This document shows, in pieces, positions 17,701 to 24,792 of a stretch of 32,487 nucleotides of DNA. The stretch lies in assembly GCA_023248545.1 (NCBI GenBank), contig JAHFEF010000005.1, positions 1-32,487 on the forward strand. The letters run 5' to 3'. Each line of letters starts with the position of its first letter. Position 1 is the first letter of the stretch. The stretch comes from Myxococcales bacterium. GTDB lineage: Bacteria; Myxococcota; UBA727; JABDBI01. The position numbers were made by a program, and so were the translations under genes. Below the pieces are notes generated by a model, which was given only the letters and a program-made list of their open reading frames with translations, had not been told where the DNA came from and did no database searches.

Positions 17701-20700
17701 GATCCGCTTAAGGGACCTCTGTTTAACGCAGAGCAACTCGCACAGGTTTTGACCATCCAAGCGTTAGACAGCACACAGAGAGATAAGATCGCTGAACAAG
17801 CCCAATCACTTCAAGAGAGCTTAAACAGATCCCCAAATAAAGCCGTCCAAAAACTGAAGGCACAAATTGGCGTTCGAGCTTTAGAAGTCCAAAACAACAA
17901 ACGTTTTTATAGCGATGTTAACTGGCGGCATTTCAGAGCACCTGACGTCAACAAACAAAAGGTTGAACTTAAAAAACTATCCGATCGGATTTTAGGTCTT
18001 GGCCAACGCTACGCACCTGCACTCGAAGGCGGCGCCTTTAACCGCGTTTTACACCTCGCAGACGTTGGGAAACAAATTAACCTAAATGATCTGATTTATG
18101 TTTTGATGAAACGAAATCTCGTCTCCCTGTACAACACGCAAGGAGCCTTAAAAGCCGAAGAGCTCAAACAGCTTTACCAAGATCTGATTCGGTACCTGAT
18201 GATCAGCACCTATTTGGAGCACGTAAATCGATTCGAAAAGGACATCGCGACGGCTCATGATGCTTGCAGGGATATAAGCACCGATGATTGCCAGATTAAA
18301 CTAGGCAATGCCGTTTTGCGAGCCACCACTGTCCGTAATTATGCGATTAGCGCTCATATCGAATACCTGGTCTTCGAATATTTCATGAAGATTCTTATCA
18401 GGCCTGAGCAAGTAGAGGCTCTCAATAAATTACAGATCAAAGACGGGCAAATTCACAATCAAAAAGCCTTAGGGGGCTTACTTGAACTCATCATGGGCGC
18501 CGGAAAAACTTCTGTTTTGCTGCCTTTGCTCAGTGTCCTAGACAATTCTGGGCAATTTCTAAACATGATTGTGTTGCCCGAGGCCTTGATCACATCCATG
18601 TCTGTTGATTTGTCTAAGCAGCTCAGCAGTTCTTTTTCGCGCGGCGTCATGGTCATGCAGATTTCTCGCCAACGCTATTTATATCAACAGGATTTGAATC
18701 TGCTTTATAACCGCTTGGTTCGGGCACGCGAACAAAACCAAACTGTGATTACCACCAACAGTGCGATCCAAAGTTTGTTCTTGAGCTTTATCGACCGACT
18801 GGCTCGTTATGAAAGTGAAAAAAATCAGGTCTCCGGAGAAATCGAACAATTTCAAAAAATATTTAGATTTTTACGTCAATACGGACGTCTGACCATTGAT
18901 GAAGTCGACTTGGCGCTGGATATCCTGCAAGCACATCAATTTTCTGTCGGTTCACCACAGCCGCTGGTCAATAATCCTATTTTAAAAACTATCCCAGTCG
19001 TGGCCTTTAGTCTATATAGAGCGATTGCGACTCATCAAGCGCTCTATGAAGCACTGGATTTCCCATTCTTGAGTCACCGCAGAAGCGTTGCCTTCACCGC
19101 AGGCTCGTATAACGAGTTCAAGCCAAAACTGATCGATGCCATTTTGAAACCTCAGTTCCTGAGTATCAGTGAAGACTTGAATCGGCTGTATAACCCGTTG
19201 GTACAAGATCCCGTGCTCGCTGGGCTGGCAAAGGCCTATTTGCTCTCCCATAAAACAAGTGATCGAAGGGCTTTCTTTGACAAGATCAACCATGCTCGAC
19301 TCAAAGACATATTTGCGGTGCTGTATGACGAAATCAACCATGTGTTACCACTGACAGCCGTTCGAAAAGTCGGTGTGCACTATGGATCGTTGATTGCACC
19401 CGTGAAGAAATCGACCGAATCACAAGATAACTTTGACAAAAGAATGCTCACTTACAAAAACTCGCGGCTTATTGCGATTCCATATCATTCAGGTGAGCCA
19501 ATGGTAAACTCGCGCTTTGGAACACCGTTGGAAGCCCTAAATTATACTTTGCAGTTGGCCCTGCATGAAAAAGGCCACCGAGATTCCATAGAGCAAGAGG
19601 TCAAGTCTCTTAAAAAAATGATTCTTGAAAATAGCCCCAATTTAACCAATGGCATCTTCCAAAAACGTCTTGAGAATTTGGCCGGATCCGGTTCCAAACT
19701 AAACGTCATGCAAGTGACGGTTCACGACATCGATCGTCTCACAAATAGAATCAGGCAGCCGACGCACCTCCAAGAGCAACTGGAGCTAGACTGGCTCTAT
19801 GTCGTACCTCAAGTTCGCTTTAACGAAAAACAACTCACAACCAATGCCCAAATCTACGAATCTCTCTTTGCCTTCATTCAAGGCTTCACCGGGACTTTGT
19901 GGAGCAGCGAGACTTTCCCAAAAGTTTTCCAAAATCCAATCCAATCAGACACTGCTGAAAAAACCTTCTTGATTGTCTGGCAGGATTATTTGGAACACAA
20001 AAAGCCACTGCTGGCCCTCAAAGATCACCCTAGCTATTTAGAACAAATCTACTCAGGACATTTTAAAGGCTCGCTGATGGATGAAGCCGGTATTTTTAGA
20101 GGTTCTAGCAACGAAAAAATCGCGAAAGACATCAAACACACGACTGGCAACAACGTTGCATTTTACGACGATTACAACAATCTGGTCTCGTGCTGTGATG
20201 GCGCTGGACTACCCATGGTCCTCAAAAATAAAGCGCCTGAAAATCACCTAGTAGCTTTCTGGGACAAGAAACACACCACAGGCTCAGACATTAAATTGTT
20301 GCCTAATATGGAAGCAAGCATGACTGTCGATTTCCATATCACCTCGAGAAGCTTCCAACAAACTGTTTGGCGCTTACGAGGCCTAGGAAATGGCCAAAAA
20401 GTAGTAACTTATGCGGCACTCTCTGATGATCTCAACATCATGAAAGAACGCCTCAAAAATGAATTTAAGATCACGCCAGAACAACACTTTGCACTGGGTG
20501 ACTTGGTTTTATATTCCGTCTTAAACGAAGACTCCAAGCTTGATGAGCTCAAATTTAGAGCGCTCAAACAAAAAATGAAAAATATTGTGATCGGACAGGT
20601 GTTGGGGGAAATCTTCAAAGATAATCAGTCCGCCCAATCCATGTACGCCAGTTACAAACCAGCCAAAGATCTATTTGAGAAAACACTAGGCAAAGATCTC

Positions 20701-21675
20701 TACCTATCCATGGGAATACCGGTTGAAAGTCAGCCCATCCAAATAGCCATCGACACCGAACAGAAGAAAATTGTGGGGGCCCCCTATTTAAACAGCCTCA
20801 ATCGCGCAACCATCGAGTCAAATATCACCCAGCTCATTCAGGCTGAAAAGCCTTCTTTGCCACAAGAAGTAAAATATTCAGACCAAGAAGATGGCAACGA
20901 AGTTGAAATCGAAACTGAGACGGAAAACGAGCAAGAACAGGAACGTGAAGAAGAAAAAGAAGATTTTAGTGGTTTTAGAGAGCATATCCCCCATGCCGTT
21001 TTGCCCTGGGATTTCCGAGACTTCAAACCGATTCCATTGGTTCATTTTGACTATTCCAATGAAGTCAAGGGCAATCCAATTGTCGATCTCAAACAAGCTT
21101 TGAAGGCAGACAAACTCAATGCCCTGTCAAATGCCATCAGCAATGATTTCCTGGTGTCCCTCAATTTTGCGCCCTTGCACCACCAACATCGGCTCATGCA
21201 ATCAGCTCAAACGCCTTATGAATTTGAATTCTTTGGGCCATATCACAAAAACCTTCAGGATATCTTGTTGGTCCAGGATATCGCCTCTGGAAAATTTAAG
21301 TTTGTGTTGATTGACGACAACGACGCCAAGCAATGGGATGAACACCTGCGCACAGGAGGAGCAACGCCTGCTGGAGACCGAATTGCTCTGTATAACTTGT
21401 CGACGCATCATATTTATCGAGAAAGCCATGATCCCATCTACGAGCATGAAATCCCTCTAGAGATGCTGGTTGAAGCGAGCTTCTTGGCTGGCCGGGTTAA
21501 TTATCCAGCGGCTCAACTGGATACACTCCAAGTATTCTTAGAGCGCTCGAACGCAAAATCCATGCTACAAATCTTTAAGGCTGAAATTTTACGTTACAAA
21601 CGTGACACGCAAAAAGCTTTCCGAGGCAGCGATTTGGAAAGAATCTTTATTAAAATTTTGGGGAGCGTGGATTAA
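11785..21675 (+). CDS. Giant lipoprotein with DUF3638/DUF3645 SF2-helicase-like core
   Basis: 3296 residues. The N-terminus is a lipoprotein signal: 14 hydrophobic residues, then lipobox VIAC with Cys15, followed by Gly at +2 (no inner-membrane retention Asp) and an 18-glycine linker. Residues about 270-400 contain GWTQHAVLYQF (His283), FNSGEGINVYH and LAGTCTY (Cys393), a pattern that could be a thiol-hydrolase-like domain. A coiled coil lies near 1850-1920. The core (about 2225-2880) matches the DUF3638/DUF3645 families: motif I LIMGAGKTS (Lys2241); Walker B-like TIDEVD (2370-2375); the IAIPYHSGEP block at 2563-2572; GFTGT at 2700-2704; HTTGSDIKL at 2830-2838; and a motif VI-like stretch with Arg2863, Arg2865 and GLGNGQ. 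An acidic stretch (3033-3059) precedes the C-terminal domain. ATG 11785 is chosen over TTG 11749 because it starts the signal peptide directly. Function is unknown. The gene is followed closely by a complex I-like membrane module. Confidence 0.85.
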   Translation: MQVVLLVILALVIACGGNSGGSAGGGGGGGGGGGGGGGGGGDEPSELTVAQKIVLTKQCFPAYQSQTTRSESTFEKIKAACLPKQEDREKADAVIKTLKENLKLFQPDTLTPDNYYTNEPKFRSIVNDYQKLQNRLAYCRTQRILEAQSPVPNDHLFLHAVGDVFGKDSGLEGYQQEETIPYRTQVLRQIQTQTEGQTYIADETQSRPCYEPKFKLLPSGKSPRPDMSQALLKKLVTQSENAEGLMRVFKQGDLAATRGLLVKQLSQLEKGESLFLPAGWTQHAVLYQFTKQANNQVAFRIFNSGEGINVYHATSTRGTKTQYFPFVEITDIHPDRITSFVFLKALQEIATPGVYKSTPQDFYEKLLTALDGKAAQVTYNTSEFRDPQLAGTCTYFPTSWLLSSSVAQFSPDEANQEVAAQIEFLVSLKTLKSFAAQPRTWNEAQLSLLRKGLVFVSESAARDYQSDIVDYGSLISMADMGDGVKQTIQLADKTLEESRAQNATIFKASNVKEASLPKLKKNLADAQEIKAGSTYRAAKSPIFNLDRDLDKLYQELEAALFLGYFDKRYDHTHAEAVLNAIEQLALSKFLPLEESFWKNKDPNKTLEALAQISKLYLFVLLKQVEYKQRDPDKVSAVSYLTSLKLLTVADLINQKFINNIIPRIPSMYQPRAGLILSGTTSIFETSDPKWQEQIKLMRKYYLPEKDQTKSFFGFEKYPAGIQGETRRFYDDPQAAKIVDDTHWSLDHQYQWPDLIWAKEYLEANRIYLGTADSQSPTITPFSYRCSDPHNCTPNAGFSMRWGSAFHSVSRATPEILLNRKAMNALWDSTLPQTFRQLRNLSVVSDFLLSGRFATNPIDLSFNNGISVIMGQSNIPMPARWTAHYSCTCEDHHYENRYDQYGNYLDQIRVPPFKKQENAIESTSFNQYDFRYSIFGVSFETKERQPIKIDQEGSYISPWVNLKESTQPFVKFASTQGLIQKCTSEELKKCENKEDTICQQLRRDCKPTNAYHYTELLQIWSLGQNRALELLDPTISPLRYREEPNAYILKKPTDLTASGDSFARLSLERMRNLMGIGAVSELQLKATLDFFTKYPELYILPEYQVLFEKLMMEPALMQDQLHISDHDSELFVTSLKNFCDTKLKLFKKYYDYKSIAFTLHMKQLFYIQALFAKVSPDIAKNLAGAPEELFSVIQELKEEQLTERSFLNRNLAEMFLYSSTLSQRDAELLLLAVIEFKAIPQQDSEYQDKFAEDSIRNILVQQHENLKKVVNNQVFDFIANTFRPGAQRTSLQWTSQDAVYTAQFGSTSFQIDILNGQFYDSGNPRVLFPIDATLFKKVFGESAKAPSHATRIGFDSYEWLGAKAQKNGVTWTFQKQIDGIWYQYLDDADLKNLGDTRLVMPGYKYWQSIATNPTTLKIYSQKDELVYEAKVNNSLLFGTSISSFKRIQDGAVLIDAASDSAYRVFGQIENWDHIYIWQDPNTRKIIEVELPRLRLTFKAAGNHIECADHKEFQIAQKQYATELGNPVSYLVCDSDKTTKKVILMPPNRLKPFENPPPLTGFQKTLTPEFETLLNSDHVLIYETDPELGLSRSTEESRYYLALRSLFKREYRLAAEEIRNTSIELKPLEPNEQKVVSWMIDGNPIDSDPRSYAVRLLAGYWNWKQHQYYLGEFKLSLPDGLYNDYLEKIGRVDTSILGIFEEEQIARALGVTARLDQLQAEAGNRAYNPSPIFVNPSASSLSRALNSLDLTQLEKLFQAPYQKPRIAQQAALNPKEIITENTFPLLYQIIHGDSFNRPQALELLKLVLGIQASSLTDSQIREEFLTLIHLASLSASSEARFLESVAQTRKQNKELLTLSQTKDNIQQLNNARVQEKQAHDDFLRATRHFNDWEQYKPYYTRYNELKEIRETLENTFNSYFSDIKNNDLEPHRIVETNIQHGETAPIPGAKTPIIPNASADIAAADLPLTDIATEDPLKGPLFNAEQLAQVLTIQALDSTQRDKIAEQAQSLQESLNRSPNKAVQKLKAQIGVRALEVQNNKRFYSDVNWRHFRAPDVNKQKVELKKLSDRILGLGQRYAPALEGGAFNRVLHLADVGKQINLNDLIYVLMKRNLVSLYNTQGALKAEELKQLYQDLIRYLMISTYLEHVNRFEKDIATAHDACRDISTDDCQIKLGNAVLRATTVRNYAISAHIEYLVFEYFMKILIRPEQVEALNKLQIKDGQIHNQKALGGLLELIMGAGKTSVLLPLLSVLDNSGQFLNMIVLPEALITSMSVDLSKQLSSSFSRGVMVMQISRQRYLYQQDLNLLYNRLVRAREQNQTVITTNSAIQSLFLSFIDRLARYESEKNQVSGEIEQFQKIFRFLRQYGRLTIDEVDLALDILQAHQFSVGSPQPLVNNPILKTIPVVAFSLYRAIATHQALYEALDFPFLSHRRSVAFTAGSYNEFKPKLIDAILKPQFLSISEDLNRLYNPLVQDPVLAGLAKAYLLSHKTSDRRAFFDKINHARLKDIFAVLYDEINHVLPLTAVRKVGVHYGSLIAPVKKSTESQDNFDKRMLTYKNSRLIAIPYHSGEPMVNSRFGTPLEALNYTLQLALHEKGHRDSIEQEVKSLKKMILENSPNLTNGIFQKRLENLAGSGSKLNVMQVTVHDIDRLTNRIRQPTHLQEQLELDWLYVVPQVRFNEKQLTTNAQIYESLFAFIQGFTGTLWSSETFPKVFQNPIQSDTAEKTFLIVWQDYLEHKKPLLALKDHPSYLEQIYSGHFKGSLMDEAGIFRGSSNEKIAKDIKHTTGNNVAFYDDYNNLVSCCDGAGLPMVLKNKAPENHLVAFWDKKHTTGSDIKLLPNMEASMTVDFHITSRSFQQTVWRLRGLGNGQKVVTYAALSDDLNIMKERLKNEFKITPEQHFALGDLVLYSVLNEDSKLDELKFRALKQKMKNIVIGQVLGEIFKDNQSAQSMYASYKPAKDLFEKTLGKDLYLSMGIPVESQPIQIAIDTEQKKIVGAPYLNSLNRATIESNITQLIQAEKPSLPQEVKYSDQEDGNEVEIETETENEQEQEREEEKEDFSGFREHIPHAVLPWDFRDFKPIPLVHFDYSNEVKGNPIVDLKQALKADKLNALSNAISNDFLVSLNFAPLHHQHRLMQSAQTPYEFEFFGPYHKNLQDILLVQDIASGKFKFVLIDDNDAKQWDEHLRTGGATPAGDRIALYNLSTHHIYRESHDPIYEHEIPLEMLVEASFLAGRVNYPAAQLDTLQVFLERSNAKSMLQIFKAEILRYKRDTQKAFRGSDLERIFIKILGSVD
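11854..11907 (+). repeat. GGT/GGC trinucleotide run encoding 18 glycines
   Basis: 18 consecutive glycine codons (mixed GGT and GGC) directly after the lipobox region. Length changes would alter only the linker and never the frame. Confidence 0.95.
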
Positions 21676-21710
21676 ATCATCCCAAATTGGTTGCAGATTT
21701 TTTGGAATCG

Positions 21711-22112
21711 GTGAAAACTCATGAGGTCATGATACTCACGGTTTTAATACTGGCCCTGGCCGCCTGGATCAGCTTTGTCAAAAGCTCCATACAGGCTGCT
21801 TACTTCTTAGGGGCTTTGTTTTGTCTCACCGGGCGCTATGAACTCAGTCTGGCAACTGTATTTTTGCTCCTGGTCTCGATCCTGATTCCAAAACCCAACC
21901 CGCGCCATCAAAAGCGACGTTTCCAAATTACCAAGGCGTTTTATTTTGCATTGATCGGCTACAGCGCTTGGGTACTCAGCCACCTGGTGAACAAACCCAA
22001 TATGGTAACGCTCACAACTCCAAATCTAGAATGGCCGATATTTTTGATGGCACCCGGGGCGTTTTTTGTGTTTGTCATATTTTTGTTGTTTACGAGGCAC
22101 CATGTACATTGA
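21711..22112 (+). CDS. Small polytopic membrane protein, NuoJ-position
   Basis: 133 residues with about four hydrophobic segments (roughly 8-25, 29-58, 74-92, 105-128 by eye). It is not confidently recognised. A distant resemblance to the front of complex I subunit J (SSIQAAYFLGALFCLTG, compared with the usual NPVHSALFL-type stretch) and its place just before a NuoK-like gene suggest a reduced J-like subunit. The start is uncertain: GTG 21711 has GGA 4 bases upstream, TTG 21687 would add eight residues, and ATG 21729 would remove six. It begins 35 bases after the giant gene and overlaps the K-like gene by 11 bases, so it probably belongs to one transcript. Confidence 0.6.
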   Translation: MKTHEVMILTVLILALAAWISFVKSSIQAAYFLGALFCLTGRYELSLATVFLLLVSILIPKPNPRHQKRRFQITKAFYFALIGYSAWVLSHLVNKPNMVTLTTPNLEWPIFLMAPGAFFVFVIFLLFTRHHVH

Positions 22113-22362
22113 GATTGGCCTCATTTTGATTGGTCTCATGGGCCTTCTCATGCGCCGCAATTTGATCGCCATTGGATTTTCTTTCATACTTATTTTTTTG
22201 GGAATCCTGATATGGCTCTATGCGCTAGGCGCGAACCAAATCGCTCTGGTTTTAAGTGGCGTGTTTAGTCTTCAGATTGTTCTCTATGGCGCTGTGGTCG
22301 TATTTGTGTGGCGCAATCGAGGCACCCTGCATATTGATGAAATCCGGGAATTGCGAGGCTAG
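22102..22362 (+). CDS. NuoK/MnhC-like membrane subunit, diverged
   Basis: 86 residues with three membrane helices in the NuoK arrangement. LIGLMGLLMRRNLIAIG matches the family start (helix, then a basic turn), and the third helix ends in VFVWRNRG. In ordinary NuoK/MnhC two membrane glutamates are needed for ion movement. Aligned by eye, the first (IGIELML type) is replaced by IGFSFIL and the second (AEAAIGL type) by LQIVLYG, leaving no acidic residue in these helices. The gene overlaps the upstream one by 11 bases and lies 3 bases before the 52-residue gene. Confidence 0.65.
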   Translation: MYIEIGLILIGLMGLLMRRNLIAIGFSFILIFLGILIWLYALGANQIALVLSGVFSLQIVLYGAVVVFVWRNRGTLHIDEIRELRG

Positions 22363-22365
22363 TCT

Positions 22366-22524
22366 ATGGCTTGGATTTATTTTCTCTGGTTTGTATTGCC
22401 GTCTTTCCTCCTAAACATGGTACGCATTGGTTTAAGGCCCATCGTTTTTGGAGGAGTTCAAAGAACCGTCGCTTTTGTTGGCATCACGCTGCTGGTTTTT
22501 GTTGCTTACTATGCCCAGAATTGA
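22366..22524 (+). CDS. 52-residue two-helix membrane protein
   Basis: Small open frame from ATG 22366 to TGA 22522-22524: MAWIYFLWFVLPSFLL, a short basic turn (NMVRIGLRP), then a second hydrophobic helix ending in AYYAQN. It fills the gap between the K-like and M-like genes, with a 3-base gap upstream and a 14-base overlap downstream, which supports it as real. No family is recognised. It occupies the place of nuoL in a standard J-K-L-M-N order but is far too short to be NuoL. Confidence 0.6.
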   Translation: MAWIYFLWFVLPSFLLNMVRIGLRPIVFGGVQRTVAFVGITLLVFVAYYAQN

Positions 22525-23446
22525 AATAATTATTTTAGCTCCCCTCATCGCGGCGCTGCTCATCAGCTTGGTGCCTCCCCTGGATATTCGTACACGCAGC
22601 GCAATGAGCATGGTATTTCAATTGGGTTGGCTGGGACTGATTATTTTTCTCGGGATACAGGGCTCCTTAGGCAGGGTTCACTGTGGACTCCTGCTGGCTC
22701 AAACGCTCGTCACGGCCGGTGTTCGATTTCGTAAAAATACACCGTCTCTATTACCTCCCATGTCTTGGCTGCTCACTGGCATTGCCACAGCAGCCATATT
22801 AACTCCTGATTTAAGCCTTCTGCTCATACTGGCGTATTTGCATATCGCATTCTTACTGTTTGTAACTTCACAAACCGGCGGAATCTATAAAGGCAGTGCG
22901 ACGTACGAAAGTTTTTTATTTTTCGTCACGATCGATCTCGCCGCGTACTTTTCGATCTCACTGCCTTACCTCTGGACGTATTGGATTTTGATTCTGCCTG
23001 GTTTGGCACGCATCTTGTTTCCCCTGACAGCCCCGTACGCACGAAGTCTTTTCGTGAACTGCCCCACCGAAATCATGCTCTTGATGCTCAGTGGCGCTGT
23101 GCCGGTGGGTATTGCATGGCTGCTCCGAATCCCCCTTCCCTGCCCCTACTTGGAACTCTTAGAAATACTGAGTTTTGGGAGTTCTTTTTTTGCAGCGATT
23201 TTATTTCTGATCGAAAAAAGTCGACGTCAACGAGCGATCTATTTGTTCATGACTCAAAGCGCCCTCTGTGCTCGTCTGATTTTGGGGTCTGGCTCACTCC
23301 ATGTGCAACTGTTTGCGGGACTATTGTGTCTGGTCGCATTGGCGAATACAGCGCTTTGGCTATACTTGATTGATTATCCAAGGGTTCGCATTTTGAACAC
23401 GACCCTGGCAGCGGCCACGCTGTTTCTACTGGTGTATAGACCATGA
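22511..23446 (+). CDS. Complex I antiporter-like subunit (NuoM/NuoL-like), reduced and diverged
   Basis: 311 residues, about nine to ten membrane helices. Weak but ordered similarity to the NuoL/M/N fold is seen. FPLTAPYAR...PTEIMLLMLSG...VGIAWLLRI sits where the family has PLHxWLPDAHxxAPTPVSxLLAGxLLKxGxYGLLR, and AILFLIEKSRRQRAIYLFMTQSAL sits where it has the Q-x-DLKRxLAYST-x-SQ region. The helix lysine of the first region aligns with proline. Family members have about 480-600 residues, so about a third is missing. The start is ATG 22511; an upstream in-frame ATG at 22448 would overlap most of the 52-residue gene. It shares ATGA with the next gene. Confidence 0.6.
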   Translation: MPRIEIIILAPLIAALLISLVPPLDIRTRSAMSMVFQLGWLGLIIFLGIQGSLGRVHCGLLLAQTLVTAGVRFRKNTPSLLPPMSWLLTGIATAAILTPDLSLLLILAYLHIAFLLFVTSQTGGIYKGSATYESFLFFVTIDLAAYFSISLPYLWTYWILILPGLARILFPLTAPYARSLFVNCPTEIMLLMLSGAVPVGIAWLLRIPLPCPYLELLEILSFGSSFFAAILFLIEKSRRQRAIYLFMTQSALCARLILGSGSLHVQLFAGLLCLVALANTALWLYLIDYPRVRILNTTLAAATLFLLVYRP

Positions 23447-24792
23447 TGGTACCCGTTTCGATTTTGTTCGCCTGCGCCTTGTTGTGTTTAATCTTGGAGA
23501 CCCTGGGAACGTCTTTGGGAGAGCGAAAAACAGGGAACCGATATTATATCGTCCTGGTGGCACTCACTGGCATTCTCGCGGCCGCCTATCACTTGCCAAC
23601 GCAATTAATTTTCGGCGTTTGCACTCTTTTAACCTTGATGAGTTTGATCCTAGCTGTGTCCCAAATGCACCATGCAGATCTCGAGTTGGGCGACGCCTAT
23701 GCGTTGATTTTAGTCGTCTATGCTTTGCTCTTATTGCTCTGCACGGCTCATAACTTAGTCGATTTTGCAGTCATAACTGCTTTTTTAAACCTGATTTTCA
23801 TTGGACTCGCCTATTTTAGGCGAAGCCGCCGACTGGTTGCAGAAATCGCCATTAAATTATTATTTAGTGCGCTGTTTTATTTTTGTTTCTTGTCCGTCGC
23901 AATTATTTTGGCGCTGCAAAGCACGGGCAGTACAGATTGGGCGATTTTACTCACCCACCCTGAAGCCCAATTAGCGATTTCGTTTGTTTGGATAGCCGCG
24001 CTCTTATGGATTGGCAGTGTACCGTTTTTAGGTGTTCATGTGGATTATCTAGACGCAGCGCCTTCATTTGCGTCGGTGTTGTTCTTAGGGAGTATTTTAA
24101 TCAGCGGCGGTGTATTAATTTCGACGCTCACGGCACACCCCCTAGATCCCAAGCTGTTTCAAGTTCTGGTCTTTTTCGCCGGTGCATCGCTCCTCGTTCC
24201 GCCTATATTGGGACTGGATCAGCGTCGCATTGGGCGCATGATTGCCTATTTGGTCATGACTCAAGCAGGGGTACTGTTGCTGCTTGCGCTCTTTCAAATA
24301 CCGGTATTGCCAATTTTCTATCTGCACTTGGCCATTGCCCTTCCAGGAACCATTGCGGGCATTCGTTTTTGGAAACACAGTCAAAACTCAGACAAGAGCT
24401 GGGAAGACTACGCCGGAGCTGGACGTAAACATCCGTTTGTCGGTTTTGCCTGGTTGTTTATTTTAGCGTCGTTTGGGGGCGTACCACCTACTCTAGGGTT
24501 CTGGCTCTATGGGCAACTGGCCAACAAAGCGTTACAAACAGGGGCCCCCTGGGTTCTCCTGTTAATCCTATTGGCAATCATTGCCTCCATGATCCCGATT
24601 GCACGTTTGGGCGTGTTCATGTTTTCGAAACCAGTACGACATGACTTGGTCCTGCTGCACCAGCCTCGGCAGGCATTTTTGGTGATTACGTGTGCCTTAT
24701 TTATCTTCGTAGCCAAAATTGTTTGCCTGGCGATACCTAATGTTCATGAATTTCAAAACTTTGTTTCTCGGCTGCCTGGTCTCAACCTATAG
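23443..24792 (+). CDS. Complex I antiporter-like subunit (NuoN-like), diverged
   Basis: 449 residues, about 13-14 membrane helices, near the normal NuoN length. The clearest match is SWEDYAGAGRKHPFVGF, then SFGGVPPTLGFWLYG, the counterpart of DLxGLxRRxPxxA..SLAGIPPTAGFFGKF in NuoN. RRIGRMIAYLVMTQAGVL corresponds to the KRxLAYSSIAHAG region. A helix lysine in AEIAIKLL is kept, but the lysine of the last block (GFFGK type) aligns with Tyr, and the conserved helix glutamate (GLELMS type) aligns within TAFLNL. The start ATG 23443 overlaps the upstream stop (ATGA). A proton-motive role is therefore doubtful. Confidence 0.7.
   Translation: MMVPVSILFACALLCLILETLGTSLGERKTGNRYYIVLVALTGILAAAYHLPTQLIFGVCTLLTLMSLILAVSQMHHADLELGDAYALILVVYALLLLLCTAHNLVDFAVITAFLNLIFIGLAYFRRSRRLVAEIAIKLLFSALFYFCFLSVAIILALQSTGSTDWAILLTHPEAQLAISFVWIAALLWIGSVPFLGVHVDYLDAAPSFASVLFLGSILISGGVLISTLTAHPLDPKLFQVLVFFAGASLLVPPILGLDQRRIGRMIAYLVMTQAGVLLLLALFQIPVLPIFYLHLAIALPGTIAGIRFWKHSQNSDKSWEDYAGAGRKHPFVGFAWLFILASFGGVPPTLGFWLYGQLANKALQTGAPWVLLLILLAIIASMIPIARLGVFMFSKPVRHDLVLLHQPRQAFLVITCALFIFVAKIVCLAIPNVHEFQNFVSRLPGLNL

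Noticed and set aside
22511..24792. True respiratory complex I or Mrp antiporter genes
   Set aside because: Subunits are shortened, key charged residues are replaced, and no other nuo or mnh genes are present, so no such symbols were assigned.
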